Source: Bacteroidales bacterium (lineage in GTDB: Bacteria > Bacteroidota > Bacteroidia > Bacteroidales > JAFGUD01). Taken from it: a DNA stretch of 64,000 nt. The DNA lies in contig JAFGUD010000235.1 in NCBI GenBank assembly GCA_016938685.1, positions 1 to 64,000 of the forward strand, given 5' to 3'. The notes below the pieces were generated by a model, which was not told where the DNA came from, did not search any database, and worked only from the letters and a program-made list of their open reading frames with translations. Below are positions 17,892 to 25,904 of the stretch, piece by piece. Positions within the stretch are counted from its first letter, which is position 1. Each line of letters starts with the position of its first letter. Made by a program: the position numbers and the translations under genes.

Positions 17892-18500
17892 ATGACAGAA
17901 AATCAAAATATTAGACAAAACGTAAAGCTTTATTTAAAAAACAGAGATTATAAAAAAGCAATTGAATACCTTGATACACATGCAGAAACAGAAAATGTAA
18001 AAAATAAAATATCAACCAATCTTTCAGAATACAAAACCCTTGAACAAAAGCTAAATAAAAGTCAAATTGATAATAAATCTTTTTTTTACGGTGTAAATAA
18101 AGTTGTAATGGATATTTTGGATATTATTGACGAAATTACCGGAGAACCTGAAAATGACTGGGATTTTATTGACGAACTTAACAGCACTTTAAAATTTAAC
18201 CTTGTTGATGCTCCTGAAAATGGCATGAAACAACAACAAGACTTGCATGAAAATTCTAACAATTTTGACAAAATTCATTTAAAAAAAGAAGATATTAAAG
18301 ATCAGGAAATCAGCCTAAAAGACACTATACGAAAACTCATAAATCAACTCCACAAATACGAAGAAATGGAAATTTCAGCCACTGATGCCGAGGAAAGAAA
18401 AAGATACCACGATATTATTGACGGAATTAACAGTCAAATACTTAGCTATTCAAAAAAATTAAAAGAACTAATACCCGAAGAAAAAACAAATGTCAAATAG
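17892..18500 (+). CDS. Helical adaptor with an N-terminal EAD11-like domain
   Basis: A 202-residue, fully helical, charged protein without signal or membrane segment. Residues ~8-85 match from memory the pattern of effector-associated domain 11: 'L.nrdykkAieyL', 'isTNLSEYKTLEQKL', an insertion ending in 'NK', then 'vvmDILDIIDEI'. Residues ~135-200 form a second helical, probably coiled-coil region. Such domains are adaptors that bring NTPases and effectors together in bacterial conflict systems. It follows the LRR-KAP gene by 169 bases (near-consensus box TATATTTA at 17814-17821). The next gene overlaps its last 11 bases. The domain call needs a profile search. Confidence 0.6.
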   Translation: MTENQNIRQNVKLYLKNRDYKKAIEYLDTHAETENVKNKISTNLSEYKTLEQKLNKSQIDNKSFFYGVNKVVMDILDIIDEITGEPENDWDFIDELNSTLKFNLVDAPENGMKQQQDLHENSNNFDKIHLKKEDIKDQEISLKDTIRKLINQLHKYEEMEISATDAEERKRYHDIIDGINSQILSYSKKLKELIPEEKTNVK

Positions 18501-19527
18501 AAATTTTCAAGACGACACCAAAACACCTATTAAAAATGGTCTTTTTCAATTCGGCACATACAATAAATCTTTTGATAACATTAACCTGCTCGAAGCAAAA
18601 AAACCTCTCGGAAATTTCAGTCCGCTTTTTCTAAAAAAGTTCAAATTGAAAGAATGGCAAGCTTTTCAGATTGGAAATGAACGTTTTTTTATTCTTGTAG
18701 CTATTTATAATGCCAAATTTACCGGAGTTGTACAATTTTTTATTTATGATAAAATTGAAAACAAACAATATTTCTACAAAATACAACCTTTGCCAATTAA
18801 TTTAAAAGTCCCCGATAAACTCACAAATTCCGTAGCTGAATATAAATCTTCAAATTTTCATATCAAAGCAGAATATTCTGCAAAAGGAGAAATTATAGTA
18901 AAGGCTTCTAGCAATAATTTAACTAAATTACCAAATTTTGAAGCTGAATTTTATGCTGATTTGAACGAAAACACTCCCCAAGTTGTTTGTGTTCCATTTG
19001 GTGAAAATAGAGGCATGTATTCACAAAAATCTGCCTTGAAAACGAAAGGAAAACTCAAAATTGGGAATGAAAATTATGAATTTAAGCAAGAAAACAGTTT
19101 CCTGATACTAGACGACCACAAAGGATATTACCCAAATCCGATGATTTACGATTGGTGTACAGGCGCAAAAAATGACAACAATAAATTAATTGCTTTCAAC
19201 CTAACAGATAATCAATCAATTGATTCCGAAAAATTTAACGAAAATTGTATTTGGATAGACAAAAAAATTCATCTTCTGCCACCTGTGAAATTTACACGCC
19301 CCGAAGGAGTTCAAAAAACGTGGATAATAAAAGACAAAAACGGAATGATTGATATTGAGTTTACACCAACTGTAAAAAATGAATTTATACTAAACTTTCT
19401 TGTGATAAAATCGGATTATTACGGTCCTTTTGGACACTTCAAAGGTTATATTCAACCCGAAAATTCAGAAAAAATAATAATAGACGGATATTTTGGAATG
19501 GGAGAACAAAAATATATTCGTGGTTAA
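18490..19527 (+). CDS. DUF2804 family protein
   Basis: A 345-residue cytoplasmic protein that I recognise as DUF2804 by 'FKLKEWQAFQIGNERFF', a mid-protein beta-rich region, and 'DDHKGYYPNPMIYDWCTG' (about residues 211-228). The family is beta-rich and lipocalin or hydroxyneurosporene-synthase-like in plan, with no known reaction. Its ATG lies inside the end of the EAD-like gene (11-base overlap), so it is translationally coupled and belongs to the cassette. The stop overlaps the stop of the opposing glycosyltransferase by 4 bases. Confidence 0.75.
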   Translation: MSNRNFQDDTKTPIKNGLFQFGTYNKSFDNINLLEAKKPLGNFSPLFLKKFKLKEWQAFQIGNERFFILVAIYNAKFTGVVQFFIYDKIENKQYFYKIQPLPINLKVPDKLTNSVAEYKSSNFHIKAEYSAKGEIIVKASSNNLTKLPNFEAEFYADLNENTPQVVCVPFGENRGMYSQKSALKTKGKLKIGNENYEFKQENSFLILDDHKGYYPNPMIYDWCTGAKNDNNKLIAFNLTDNQSIDSEKFNENCIWIDKKIHLLPPVKFTRPEGVQKTWIIKDKNGMIDIEFTPTVKNEFILNFLVIKSDYYGPFGHFKGYIQPENSEKIIIDGYFGMGEQKYIRG

Positions 19528-20267
19528 AACCACTTTTTGCGTAAAACAAACCACGAAAATTTCAGTCCATTTCTCACATGAATAAATGAAGTAGTCAAAA
19601 ACCCGTAATATTTTGACATGATTCTAAATCTTTCACGTAAACTTTTAATCAAACGTTTTTTTGTAAGTCCACCATCAAGATATCTTATAATTGTTTGATT
19701 TGTATTTTGTATATTTTCGGCATTTTTCATTATACGCACGCACCAATCAAAGTCGCTGGAAAACTTGTATTTAAGATTATAATTTGGTGCTAATTTTCGG
19801 GCAGGAATAAAAGCCTGATGACTAACAAGCATTCCGTTTTTGAACGATTTCCAATCGAGTTTTTCGGGAGCAGAAAGTCTGCGTTTGCCTTTAATTTCAC
19901 CTTGTTCATCAATTATTACAGTTTCGCCGTAAAAAATATCAACTTGCTTATTTTCAGCAGAAGCAAACATTTTTTCAACTGTTGTTTCATCAAAAAACAA
20001 ATCTCCTGAATTAAGAAAACAAATATAATCACCGGAAGTTTTCTGCAATCCTTTGTTCATGGCATCATAAAGACCTTTGTCAGGTTCGCTATTCCAAAAA
20101 TCTAATTTATCATCATACTTTTTAATAATATCAACGGTACCGTCATTTGAGGCACCATCGATAATTATGTATTCTATTTTATCGTACGTTTGTGACAAAA
20201 CAGAATTTATAGTTTTTTCGATGTGTATTACATCATTAAAAACAATTGTAACTACTGATAACTTCAT
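19524..20267 (-). CDS. Family 2 glycosyltransferase
   Basis: A 247-residue GT-A enzyme. Visible motifs are 'LSVVTIVFNDVIHIEKTINS', 'IDGASNDGT', and the metal-binding region 'FLNSGDLF' after 'GLYDAMNKGLQKTSGDYI'. The last is a pattern of WcaA/colanic acid type sugar transferases, so it probably acts on a surface glycan. I start it at the ATG ending at 20267; a TTG 9 bases further up is the only other candidate. It lies alone, with a 3x40 bp tandem repeat in its 5' region. Confidence 0.88.
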   Translation of the reverse strand: MKLSVVTIVFNDVIHIEKTINSVLSQTYDKIEYIIIDGASNDGTVDIIKKYDDKLDFWNSEPDKGLYDAMNKGLQKTSGDYICFLNSGDLFFDETTVEKMFASAENKQVDIFYGETVIIDEQGEIKGKRRLSAPEKLDWKSFKNGMLVSHQAFIPARKLAPNYNLKYKFSSDFDWCVRIMKNAENIQNTNQTIIRYLDGGLTKKRLIKSLRERFRIMSKYYGFLTTSFIHVRNGLKFSWFVLRKKWF

Positions 20268-20324
20268 AATATTCAATAAACAATCAGAAAATTTTTCAAT
20301 CGGTGAATAATCAATAAAAAAAAC

Positions 20325-20444
20325 AAATATTTACACATTGACAGATTGAAATATTGACTGATTAAAATATTTACACATTGACAGATTGAAATATTCACTG
20401 ATTAAAATATTTACACATTGACAGATTGAAATATTGACTGATTG
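20325..20444. repeat. Three tandem copies of a 40-bp repeat
   Basis: Units begin at 20325, 20365 and 20405. They are nearly identical (one G-to-C change in copy 2, last base A/A/G). Each unit has two TTGAC half-sites (TTGACAG and TTGACTG or TTCACTG) 16 bases apart. There are no spacers, so this is not a CRISPR. It lies upstream of the glycosyltransferase and just after the stop of the small membrane protein. Confidence 0.95.
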
Positions 20445-20450
20445 AAAAAT

Positions 20451-20591
20451 TTAGTTGTCTCTTTTCTCAAAATTTTCCTTATCCTTATTTTTTACTCGTC
20501 TGATAACCAGAACTATAATAGCAACAATTACAAAAAGTGCACCTAAGCCATAAAGACTAAATATTGCTGCTACAATACCTAAACCTCCCAT
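20451..20591 (-). CDS. 46-residue single-span membrane protein
   Basis: A short frame starting with an ATG one base after the stop of the YbjQ gene (TAA C ATG on the minus strand), so translation is almost certainly coupled. It has a Gly-rich start (MGGLGIV), a hydrophobic helix at about 6-30 and a strongly charged tail (RRVKNKDKEN). The composition and the coupling support a real peptide. Its role is unknown, perhaps anchoring the neighbouring YbjQ oligomer to the membrane. Confidence 0.7.
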   Translation of the reverse strand: MGGLGIVAAIFSLYGLGALFVIVAIIVLVIRRVKNKDKENFEKRDN

Positions 20592-20592
20592 G

Positions 20593-20907
20593 TTATTGAA
20601 CTTTTACAGCTGTTCCATAAGCTAACATTTCCGAAGCACCTTGCATAATAAGCGAAGTAGCAAAACGCATATTAATAATTGCATCTGCACCCATTTTTTC
20701 GGCATCCTGAATCATTCTTTGAAAAGCTTGTTCGCGTGCATCTGCCTGTAATCTAGTGTATTCTGATATTTCGCCACCAACAATATTTTTTAAACCGGCA
20801 AAAATATCTCTACCAATATTTCTAGCTCTTACTGTACTTCCTCTTGCAACACCTAATATTCCAACGATTTCCTTTCCGGGAATATAATCCGTAGTAGTTA
20901 TTATCAT
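20593..20907 (-). CDS. YbjQ/UPF0145 family protein
   Basis: A 104-residue protein recognised by 'TTTDYIPGKEIVGILGVARG', 'ARNIGRDIFAGLKNIVGGE', 'AREQAFQRMIQDAEKMGADAIINMRF' and a C-terminal 'AYGTAVKV'. The family forms pentameric rings and is labelled putative heavy-metal-binding, without firm proof. It is followed with one base of spacing by the 46-residue membrane protein and has a near-ideal promoter. Confidence 0.92.
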   Translation of the reverse strand: MIITTTDYIPGKEIVGILGVARGSTVRARNIGRDIFAGLKNIVGGEISEYTRLQADAREQAFQRMIQDAEKMGADAIINMRFATSLIMQGASEMLAYGTAVKVQ

Positions 20908-20938
20908 AGTTGTAAATTTTAAAAGTTAAAAATCATAT

Positions 20939-20969
20939 CAAAAATACAACAATTTTTACAACCATCAAA
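20939..20969 (-). promoter_or_regulatory. Promoter of the ybjQ pair
   Basis: On the minus strand TTTG (20969-20966), 19-base spacer, TATTTTTG (20946-20939). Both elements match consensus. The ATG is 32 bases downstream. Confidence 0.7.
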
Positions 20970-20998
20970 CGAATATTCTTGTCTATTAAAAAAATTTA

Positions 20999-21006
20999 TA
21001 ATTTTA
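20999..21006 (+). promoter_or_regulatory. Possible promoter of the T9SS type B protein
   Basis: TAATTTTA (one mismatch to TAnnTTTG) 36 bases before the TTG start, with CTTG 17 bases upstream of it. It is back to back with the ybjQ promoter. Confidence 0.35.
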
Positions 21007-21041
21007 GCTGAAATTTTTCACAACCTCAAAGCTTAATACCA

Positions 21042-23483
21042 TTGAGAAATATCGGAATTTTAATAGTATTACTCCTTCTTTTTTCACCATTTGTTAATGC
21101 GCAACGCGAAGCAAACATTTGGTATTTTGGAATTCACGCCGGAATTGATTTCAACTCGGGAGTTGCCGTTCCTTTAACAGACGGAAAAATAAATCGCTGG
21201 GAAGGAGTTGCAAGTTTCTGCGATAGTTTGGGCAATCTTTTATTTTACACTGACGGAGATAGTGTTTGGAACGCTATTCATGAACCCATGGAAAACGGCT
21301 ACGATTTATTAGGCGACCCAAGTTCTACTGAATCGGCAATTATAATTCCCTATCCCGATAACGATTCTCTTTATTACATCTTTACAATTGACGAAGAAGG
21401 AGGAGAAGACGGACTTTGTTATTCAATCGTTAACATGAACAACAACAACGGATTAGGTGCAATAACAACAAAAAACATACAATTAGTAACTCCGGTAGTA
21501 GAAAAATTAACAGCCGTCAGACACAAAAACAACTCTGATTTTTGGGTAATTTCTCATGGTTGGGAAACAGACTCGTTTTTTGTTTACATAGTAACTCCAA
21601 CAGGAATTAACCCAACACCACAAATATTTGAAGTAGGCGCTATCCACAAAGATATAGGCCTGCATGGCAACAACGCAGTTGGATATTTACGTGTATCACC
21701 TGATGGTTCAAGATTAGCATCAGCATTACAAGTTTCTCAGCTTTTTGAAGTTTTTGATTTCGATAACGAAACCGGAGAAATATCAAACCCAATTTCAATT
21801 CCTCAACCTATTGGTAGTCCTTATGGAGTAGAATTTTCTCCTGATGCCTCAAAATTATACATGACAAGCGGTTACGATTTATATCAGGCAGATATTACTC
21901 TTGCAACCGAAGAAGATATTAATAACTCGGTTACTCTAATCGGTAGCTCTGAAACAAGTAATTTTTTCGGTGCAGTTCAATTAGCTACCGACGGTAAAAT
22001 TTATCTTGCACACGAATTTAATGATTACTTAGGAGTAATTAACGACCCAACAGAAGCAGGAGATTCTTGTCATTTTGAACTATACGGATTTTATCTTGCC
22101 GGAAAACAAAGCAGAATGGGATTACCTGATTTTATTCAAACCTACTTTTTACCGCCTGATTTTAAATATATTAACTTCTGTTTTGGCGACAGCACATTGT
22201 TTTTTATTGCCGATACTTTTGGAATAGATTCTGTTTCGTGGAATTTTGGCGATACACTTTCGATAGAAAACACAAGCAAAGATTTTTCTCCAAAACATGT
22301 CTATTTATCAGCCGGAAAATATTTTGTTATCCTTACTTTGTGGAAAAACGGCGTAGATTATTACAAAAAACAAATCATACAAATAAACCCTTTACCAAAC
22401 ATTTTTTTAGGAAATGACACTCTTATTTGTAGCGGTGATTCGATAATGCTTGTTGCAGAATGCACCGAAAGCACATTTTTATGGAATACTTTATCAACCG
22501 ATTCAACAATTTGGATAAATAGTTCAGGAGAATATTCAGTTTTAGTAACCAAAAATTATACATATTGCCAAAATTCAGACACAATTTTTCTTGATATTTC
22601 TCCACTTCCAAGTTTCAACATCGGACAAGACACAGGTTTTTGCAAAAATGATTCTATTTTACTACACGTTGAATATGAAAACGCACAATTCCTATGGAAT
22701 ACCGGAGAAACAAACGATTCTATTTATGTCGAAATTCAAAATACTTATATTTTAGAAATTACTGATACACTTGGATGCAAAAACAAAGACACTATTTTTA
22801 TAGAAGAATATCAACTTCCAAGTTTTAATTTGGGCAACGATACTGTTATCTGCCCCGAAACACAAATCAACATAACAACCAATATTTCAGGCATTTATCT
22901 TTGGTCTGATTCAACAACTGCAAATTACATCACAATAAATCAAGGAGGAGAATTTTGGTTAAAAATTACAAATGAAAATTCATGTACTTTTAGCGACACA
23001 ATAATAATAACAGATAAAAATTTTCCTATTGTAAATTTAGGAAACGACACACTAATTTGCGAAGACGATTATTTAATACTAAAAGCAAGTCCGGTTGACT
23101 GTTATTATTTATGGTCTGACGGAACAAACGGAAATGAATTTGAAGTTTCAGAACCGGGCAATTATATTCTTTATTCAACAAATATTTGCGGAACCGATGT
23201 CGATTCAATTTTTGTCGATTTTGAATATTGTGGCGAAATTTATATCCCAAATATTTTCACACCAAACAATGATGGGATAAATGAAACTTTCTACATAAAA
23301 GGCATTTTGCACGAAACCTGGCAAATTTTTATTTACAATCGTTGGGGCGAAATAGTTTATGAATCAGAAGATTACAAAGGAGACTGGGACGGCGGAAAAT
23401 GTTCAGAAGGAACTTATTATTACATTCTACAAAAACCCGATACTGAAACTATTTTTTCAGGACATGTAAGAATTTACAGATAA
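21042..23483 (+). CDS. Secreted T9SS type B (gliding-associated CTD) protein with PKD and Ig-like repeats
   Basis: An 813-residue protein. Residues 1-20 are a signal peptide (...FVNAQ). A beta-propeller-like region runs to ~370 (motif 'RVSPDGSRLASAL'). A PKD-like domain at ~380-450 contains 'SVSWNFGDT'. Four repeats of about 80 residues begin with 'lGNDTlIC' (about 455-730). The C-terminal domain 'YIPNIFTPNNDGINETF' to the end is the type B T9SS sorting signal, so the protein is exported through T9SS. The start is a TTG at 21042. No in-frame ATG exists near the signal peptide. Confidence 0.88.
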   Translation: MRNIGILIVLLLLFSPFVNAQREANIWYFGIHAGIDFNSGVAVPLTDGKINRWEGVASFCDSLGNLLFYTDGDSVWNAIHEPMENGYDLLGDPSSTESAIIIPYPDNDSLYYIFTIDEEGGEDGLCYSIVNMNNNNGLGAITTKNIQLVTPVVEKLTAVRHKNNSDFWVISHGWETDSFFVYIVTPTGINPTPQIFEVGAIHKDIGLHGNNAVGYLRVSPDGSRLASALQVSQLFEVFDFDNETGEISNPISIPQPIGSPYGVEFSPDASKLYMTSGYDLYQADITLATEEDINNSVTLIGSSETSNFFGAVQLATDGKIYLAHEFNDYLGVINDPTEAGDSCHFELYGFYLAGKQSRMGLPDFIQTYFLPPDFKYINFCFGDSTLFFIADTFGIDSVSWNFGDTLSIENTSKDFSPKHVYLSAGKYFVILTLWKNGVDYYKKQIIQINPLPNIFLGNDTLICSGDSIMLVAECTESTFLWNTLSTDSTIWINSSGEYSVLVTKNYTYCQNSDTIFLDISPLPSFNIGQDTGFCKNDSILLHVEYENAQFLWNTGETNDSIYVEIQNTYILEITDTLGCKNKDTIFIEEYQLPSFNLGNDTVICPETQINITTNISGIYLWSDSTTANYITINQGGEFWLKITNENSCTFSDTIIITDKNFPIVNLGNDTLICEDDYLILKASPVDCYYLWSDGTNGNEFEVSEPGNYILYSTNICGTDVDSIFVDFEYCGEIYIPNIFTPNNDGINETFYIKGILHETWQIFIYNRWGEIVYESEDYKGDWDGGKCSEGTYYYILQKPDTETIFSGHVRIYR

Positions 23484-23525
23484 AATTTTCATCAAAAAAA
23501 GAAAACTTTTAGTGTTTTCAATCGT

Positions 23526-23533
23526 TACATTTT
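23526..23533 (+). promoter_or_regulatory. Possible promoter of the Trp-repeat protein
   Basis: TACATTTT, one mismatch to TAnnTTTG, 23 bases before the ATG. It is weak evidence on its own. Confidence 0.3.
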
Positions 23534-23556
23534 ATAAACTCTAAATTATAATCATT

Positions 23557-24615
23557 ATGAAACATGTCTTTTTTATATTTTTAGTTGTATTTTTAGGAAT
23601 GAATTTATTTTCACAGGAAAACATTGTAGACGATGGTTTTTCGAGTGATTTTCACAAAACCAACACCGGAAAAATTCTCTTTTCTCCTACTGAAGTCCTA
23701 TTTCAGCAAGAAAACCTAAACTCTTACACAAATGAGTTTAACTGGGGAGATCCTATTTATGGAAGGCTATTCTGGAGCGAAGGTTTGAATAAAATTTATC
23801 AAAAAAACGGTTGGTCAACCGAAGAAGATTATATTTATCAAATTGTTTTCACCCTAAACGGAAAACTTTTAGATTCATACATTTGGAACACCAAAGGCGA
23901 AAGAACGACAAAACCTATTTGTCTTTATCCCGATGAAAATGATTATTACGAATGGGATTACAAAAACGTTTTAAATTACTATTTGTCAAAATTTTCAACC
24001 GGCAAAAACACAGTAAAAATTGAATTTTTTGCTTATGATTTTATGAACCAAAAAAGAGGAGAATTACTATGCGAAGGCAGTTTCAATTTAAACGTTAAAC
24101 AGGAACAGATAAACCTTGCCAAACAATTTATTTTCACAAATATTGAAACAAGATGGTCTTCGGGAAATGCCTGGAATGAATGGAATATTTATTTGAACAA
24201 CAAAAGTGGTTCTTTAAAAACTCAATGGTCTGACGATAAAAGTAAATGGAACTTCTCTCTAACCGGAATAAACGGAACAATTAACACAAAATGGACAGAT
24301 GACTTTAGCTCATGGACATTAGTCTCTGATAATGAAACAGTTGAAATAAAACAAAAATGGTCAAATGACTGGAAACAATGGGAAATTTCTGACGGTTCTT
24401 CAACCCTCAACGTAAAAACAAAATGGTCATCAGACGATTCATGGGACGAATGGGAAGTAAGCGGAAATAAAGGGACAATTTCGGTTAAAACAAAATGGTC
24501 GAGCGGAGATGATAAATGGCAAAAATGGCAAATTACCGACAACATGCCAACCGAAAAAGCAGAACTTAAAATGGCTGCAATTTTTATTTGTATTTTTAAC
24601 GGAATACCACATTAG
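23557..24615 (+). CDS. Secreted protein with six Trp-rich tandem repeats
   Basis: A 352-residue protein with a signal peptide (...MNLFSQ, about 19 residues). The first half (20-190) is a beta-rich domain of unknown family. From residue 197 to about 328 there are six repeats of 20-24 residues built on 'kTkWSsD.s.WdeWeis...gTi': a KW pair, an acidic/Ser turn, then W-x-x-W and a beta strand. This suggests a short-repeat beta structure with stacked tryptophans, possibly for glycan or surface binding. There is no T9SS domain. Function unknown. Confidence 0.75.
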   Translation: MKHVFFIFLVVFLGMNLFSQENIVDDGFSSDFHKTNTGKILFSPTEVLFQQENLNSYTNEFNWGDPIYGRLFWSEGLNKIYQKNGWSTEEDYIYQIVFTLNGKLLDSYIWNTKGERTTKPICLYPDENDYYEWDYKNVLNYYLSKFSTGKNTVKIEFFAYDFMNQKRGELLCEGSFNLNVKQEQINLAKQFIFTNIETRWSSGNAWNEWNIYLNNKSGSLKTQWSDDKSKWNFSLTGINGTINTKWTDDFSSWTLVSDNETVEIKQKWSNDWKQWEISDGSSTLNVKTKWSSDDSWDEWEVSGNKGTISVKTKWSSGDDKWQKWQITDNMPTEKAELKMAAIFICIFNGIPH

Positions 24616-24648
24616 TGGAAAGTATTTAGGAGTTGGAAACTTTAATAA

Positions 24649-24692
24649 AATAAAAATAACCTTGCAAAAAATTGCAAGGCTATTTTTATTTT
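24649..24692. terminator. Bidirectional terminator
   Basis: CCTTGCAA / TTGCAAGG with a 4-base loop, flanked by an A-rich side on the left and a T-rich side on the right. It lies between the convergent Trp-repeat and ankyrin genes and can serve both. Confidence 0.8.
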
Positions 24693-24733
24693 AAACTAAA
24701 TTTTACTCTTAACTGGATGCTACCATTTTCAAA

Positions 24734-25894
24734 TTAAATCATCATCAAAGTTTTATCTCCGTATATATATTTAGCTCCTGAACCTTTAAAAGAATATAAT
24801 CTCATAAAAACAGAAAGAGCAAATCTGTTTATAGCAAAATAAGAAGTAGTATTTAAAGCTCTTTTATATTCAAATTTCACTAAAAAAACGGTACTTCGGT
24901 AATAAATAGAAGGATTTACACCATATAAAATCTGAGTTTTAGTCTGCGAAGCACTATTTTCTCCATAATAACTAGCACCAAAACCACCAACAGAAAAACC
25001 TAAAAATGCTTTATTCAAACTATAAATATTAAAATTTTTATTAAGTTGTAAAAATATATTATTTGTTGCAGAATAAGTTGTTGTACTACTATTAAAAGGC
25101 AAATCAACTTTATTATATTCACTTGAATAACCTCCAATTATATCAAAATTATAAACATTTTCGTGAATACCGGCTTGATAACAAGCTAAAAAATCATATC
25201 CTGAAATTTCCCCGCCGGCACCACCAAATAAATATTCAAAACCTGGTGCGCCATATTTTTTTTTCATGCCATAATCCTTCAATATTTTTTTCTCATCACT
25301 TTTATGCAAATAATCTGCTGTGTTCAAAGGAGAATGAACCTGACTGGAATAACCACTCTTTTTGGGATTATATTTCAAAATTGTTTTAACTACATCTGAA
25401 TGACCATTTTGAACTGCAATACTTAGAGCTGTATGTCCATCTGTATCCTCTGCGTCAACTTTTGCTCCATTTTTCAATAAATAATCAACAGATTTCACAT
25501 ACCCTTCCTGTGCTGCATACATTAGTGGAGTATAATCATTATCATCTTTGCAATTAACATAAGCCCCTGCATCAATCAACATTTGAATTGAAGTAGGATT
25601 ATCGTTATTAACCGCAGCAAACATAGGATGAACATTATTATATTTTCCTTTTACATTAGCCCCTTTGTCTATTAAAGCCTTCATTATACCTTGATAACCA
25701 TAAGCACAAGCATATATCAGCGGAGTGTAGCCATTATCATCAACAGTATTAGGATTTGCTCCTTTGTTTAATAGTGAAATTACCGTAGCTTCATCGCCAT
25801 CATAAGCTGCCTGAACTAATAATTTGTCGTTTGATTGAGAAAAAACAGAAAAAGAAACCAAAATCAAAAGTGATAAAATTTGAAGAACTTTCAT
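24734..25894 (-). CDS. Exported ankyrin-repeat protein with a predicted C-terminal beta-barrel
   Basis: A 386-residue protein with a signal peptide (about 19 residues, ...SVFSQ). Residues ~24-190 are five ankyrin repeats ('GYTPLIYACAYGYQGIMKALIDKGA', 'HTALSIAVQNGHSDVVKTIL'). From ~220 to the end the sequence alternates amphipathic beta segments rich in Tyr and Phe, as in an outer-membrane barrel. It would place ankyrins in the periplasm, an unusual site for them. Its ATG is followed upstream by ppk only 10 bases away, so the two are probably cotranscribed. Confidence 0.75.
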   Translation of the reverse strand: MKVLQILSLLILVSFSVFSQSNDKLLVQAAYDGDEATVISLLNKGANPNTVDDNGYTPLIYACAYGYQGIMKALIDKGANVKGKYNNVHPMFAAVNNDNPTSIQMLIDAGAYVNCKDDNDYTPLMYAAQEGYVKSVDYLLKNGAKVDAEDTDGHTALSIAVQNGHSDVVKTILKYNPKKSGYSSQVHSPLNTADYLHKSDEKKILKDYGMKKKYGAPGFEYLFGGAGGEISGYDFLACYQAGIHENVYNFDIIGGYSSEYNKVDLPFNSSTTTYSATNNIFLQLNKNFNIYSLNKAFLGFSVGGFGASYYGENSASQTKTQILYGVNPSIYYRSTVFLVKFEYKRALNTTSYFAINRFALSVFMRLYSFKGSGAKYIYGDKTLMMI

Positions 25895-25904
25895 AACATG
25901 TATT

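Noticed and set aside
20325-20444. Possible CRISPR array
   Set aside because: The 40-bp units follow each other directly, without spacers, and no cas gene is in the window.
24222-24545. 107-codon minus-strand frame rich in Ser, His and Phe
   Set aside because: It is the complement of the Trp-rich repeats of the secreted protein; its own repeat pattern follows from that.
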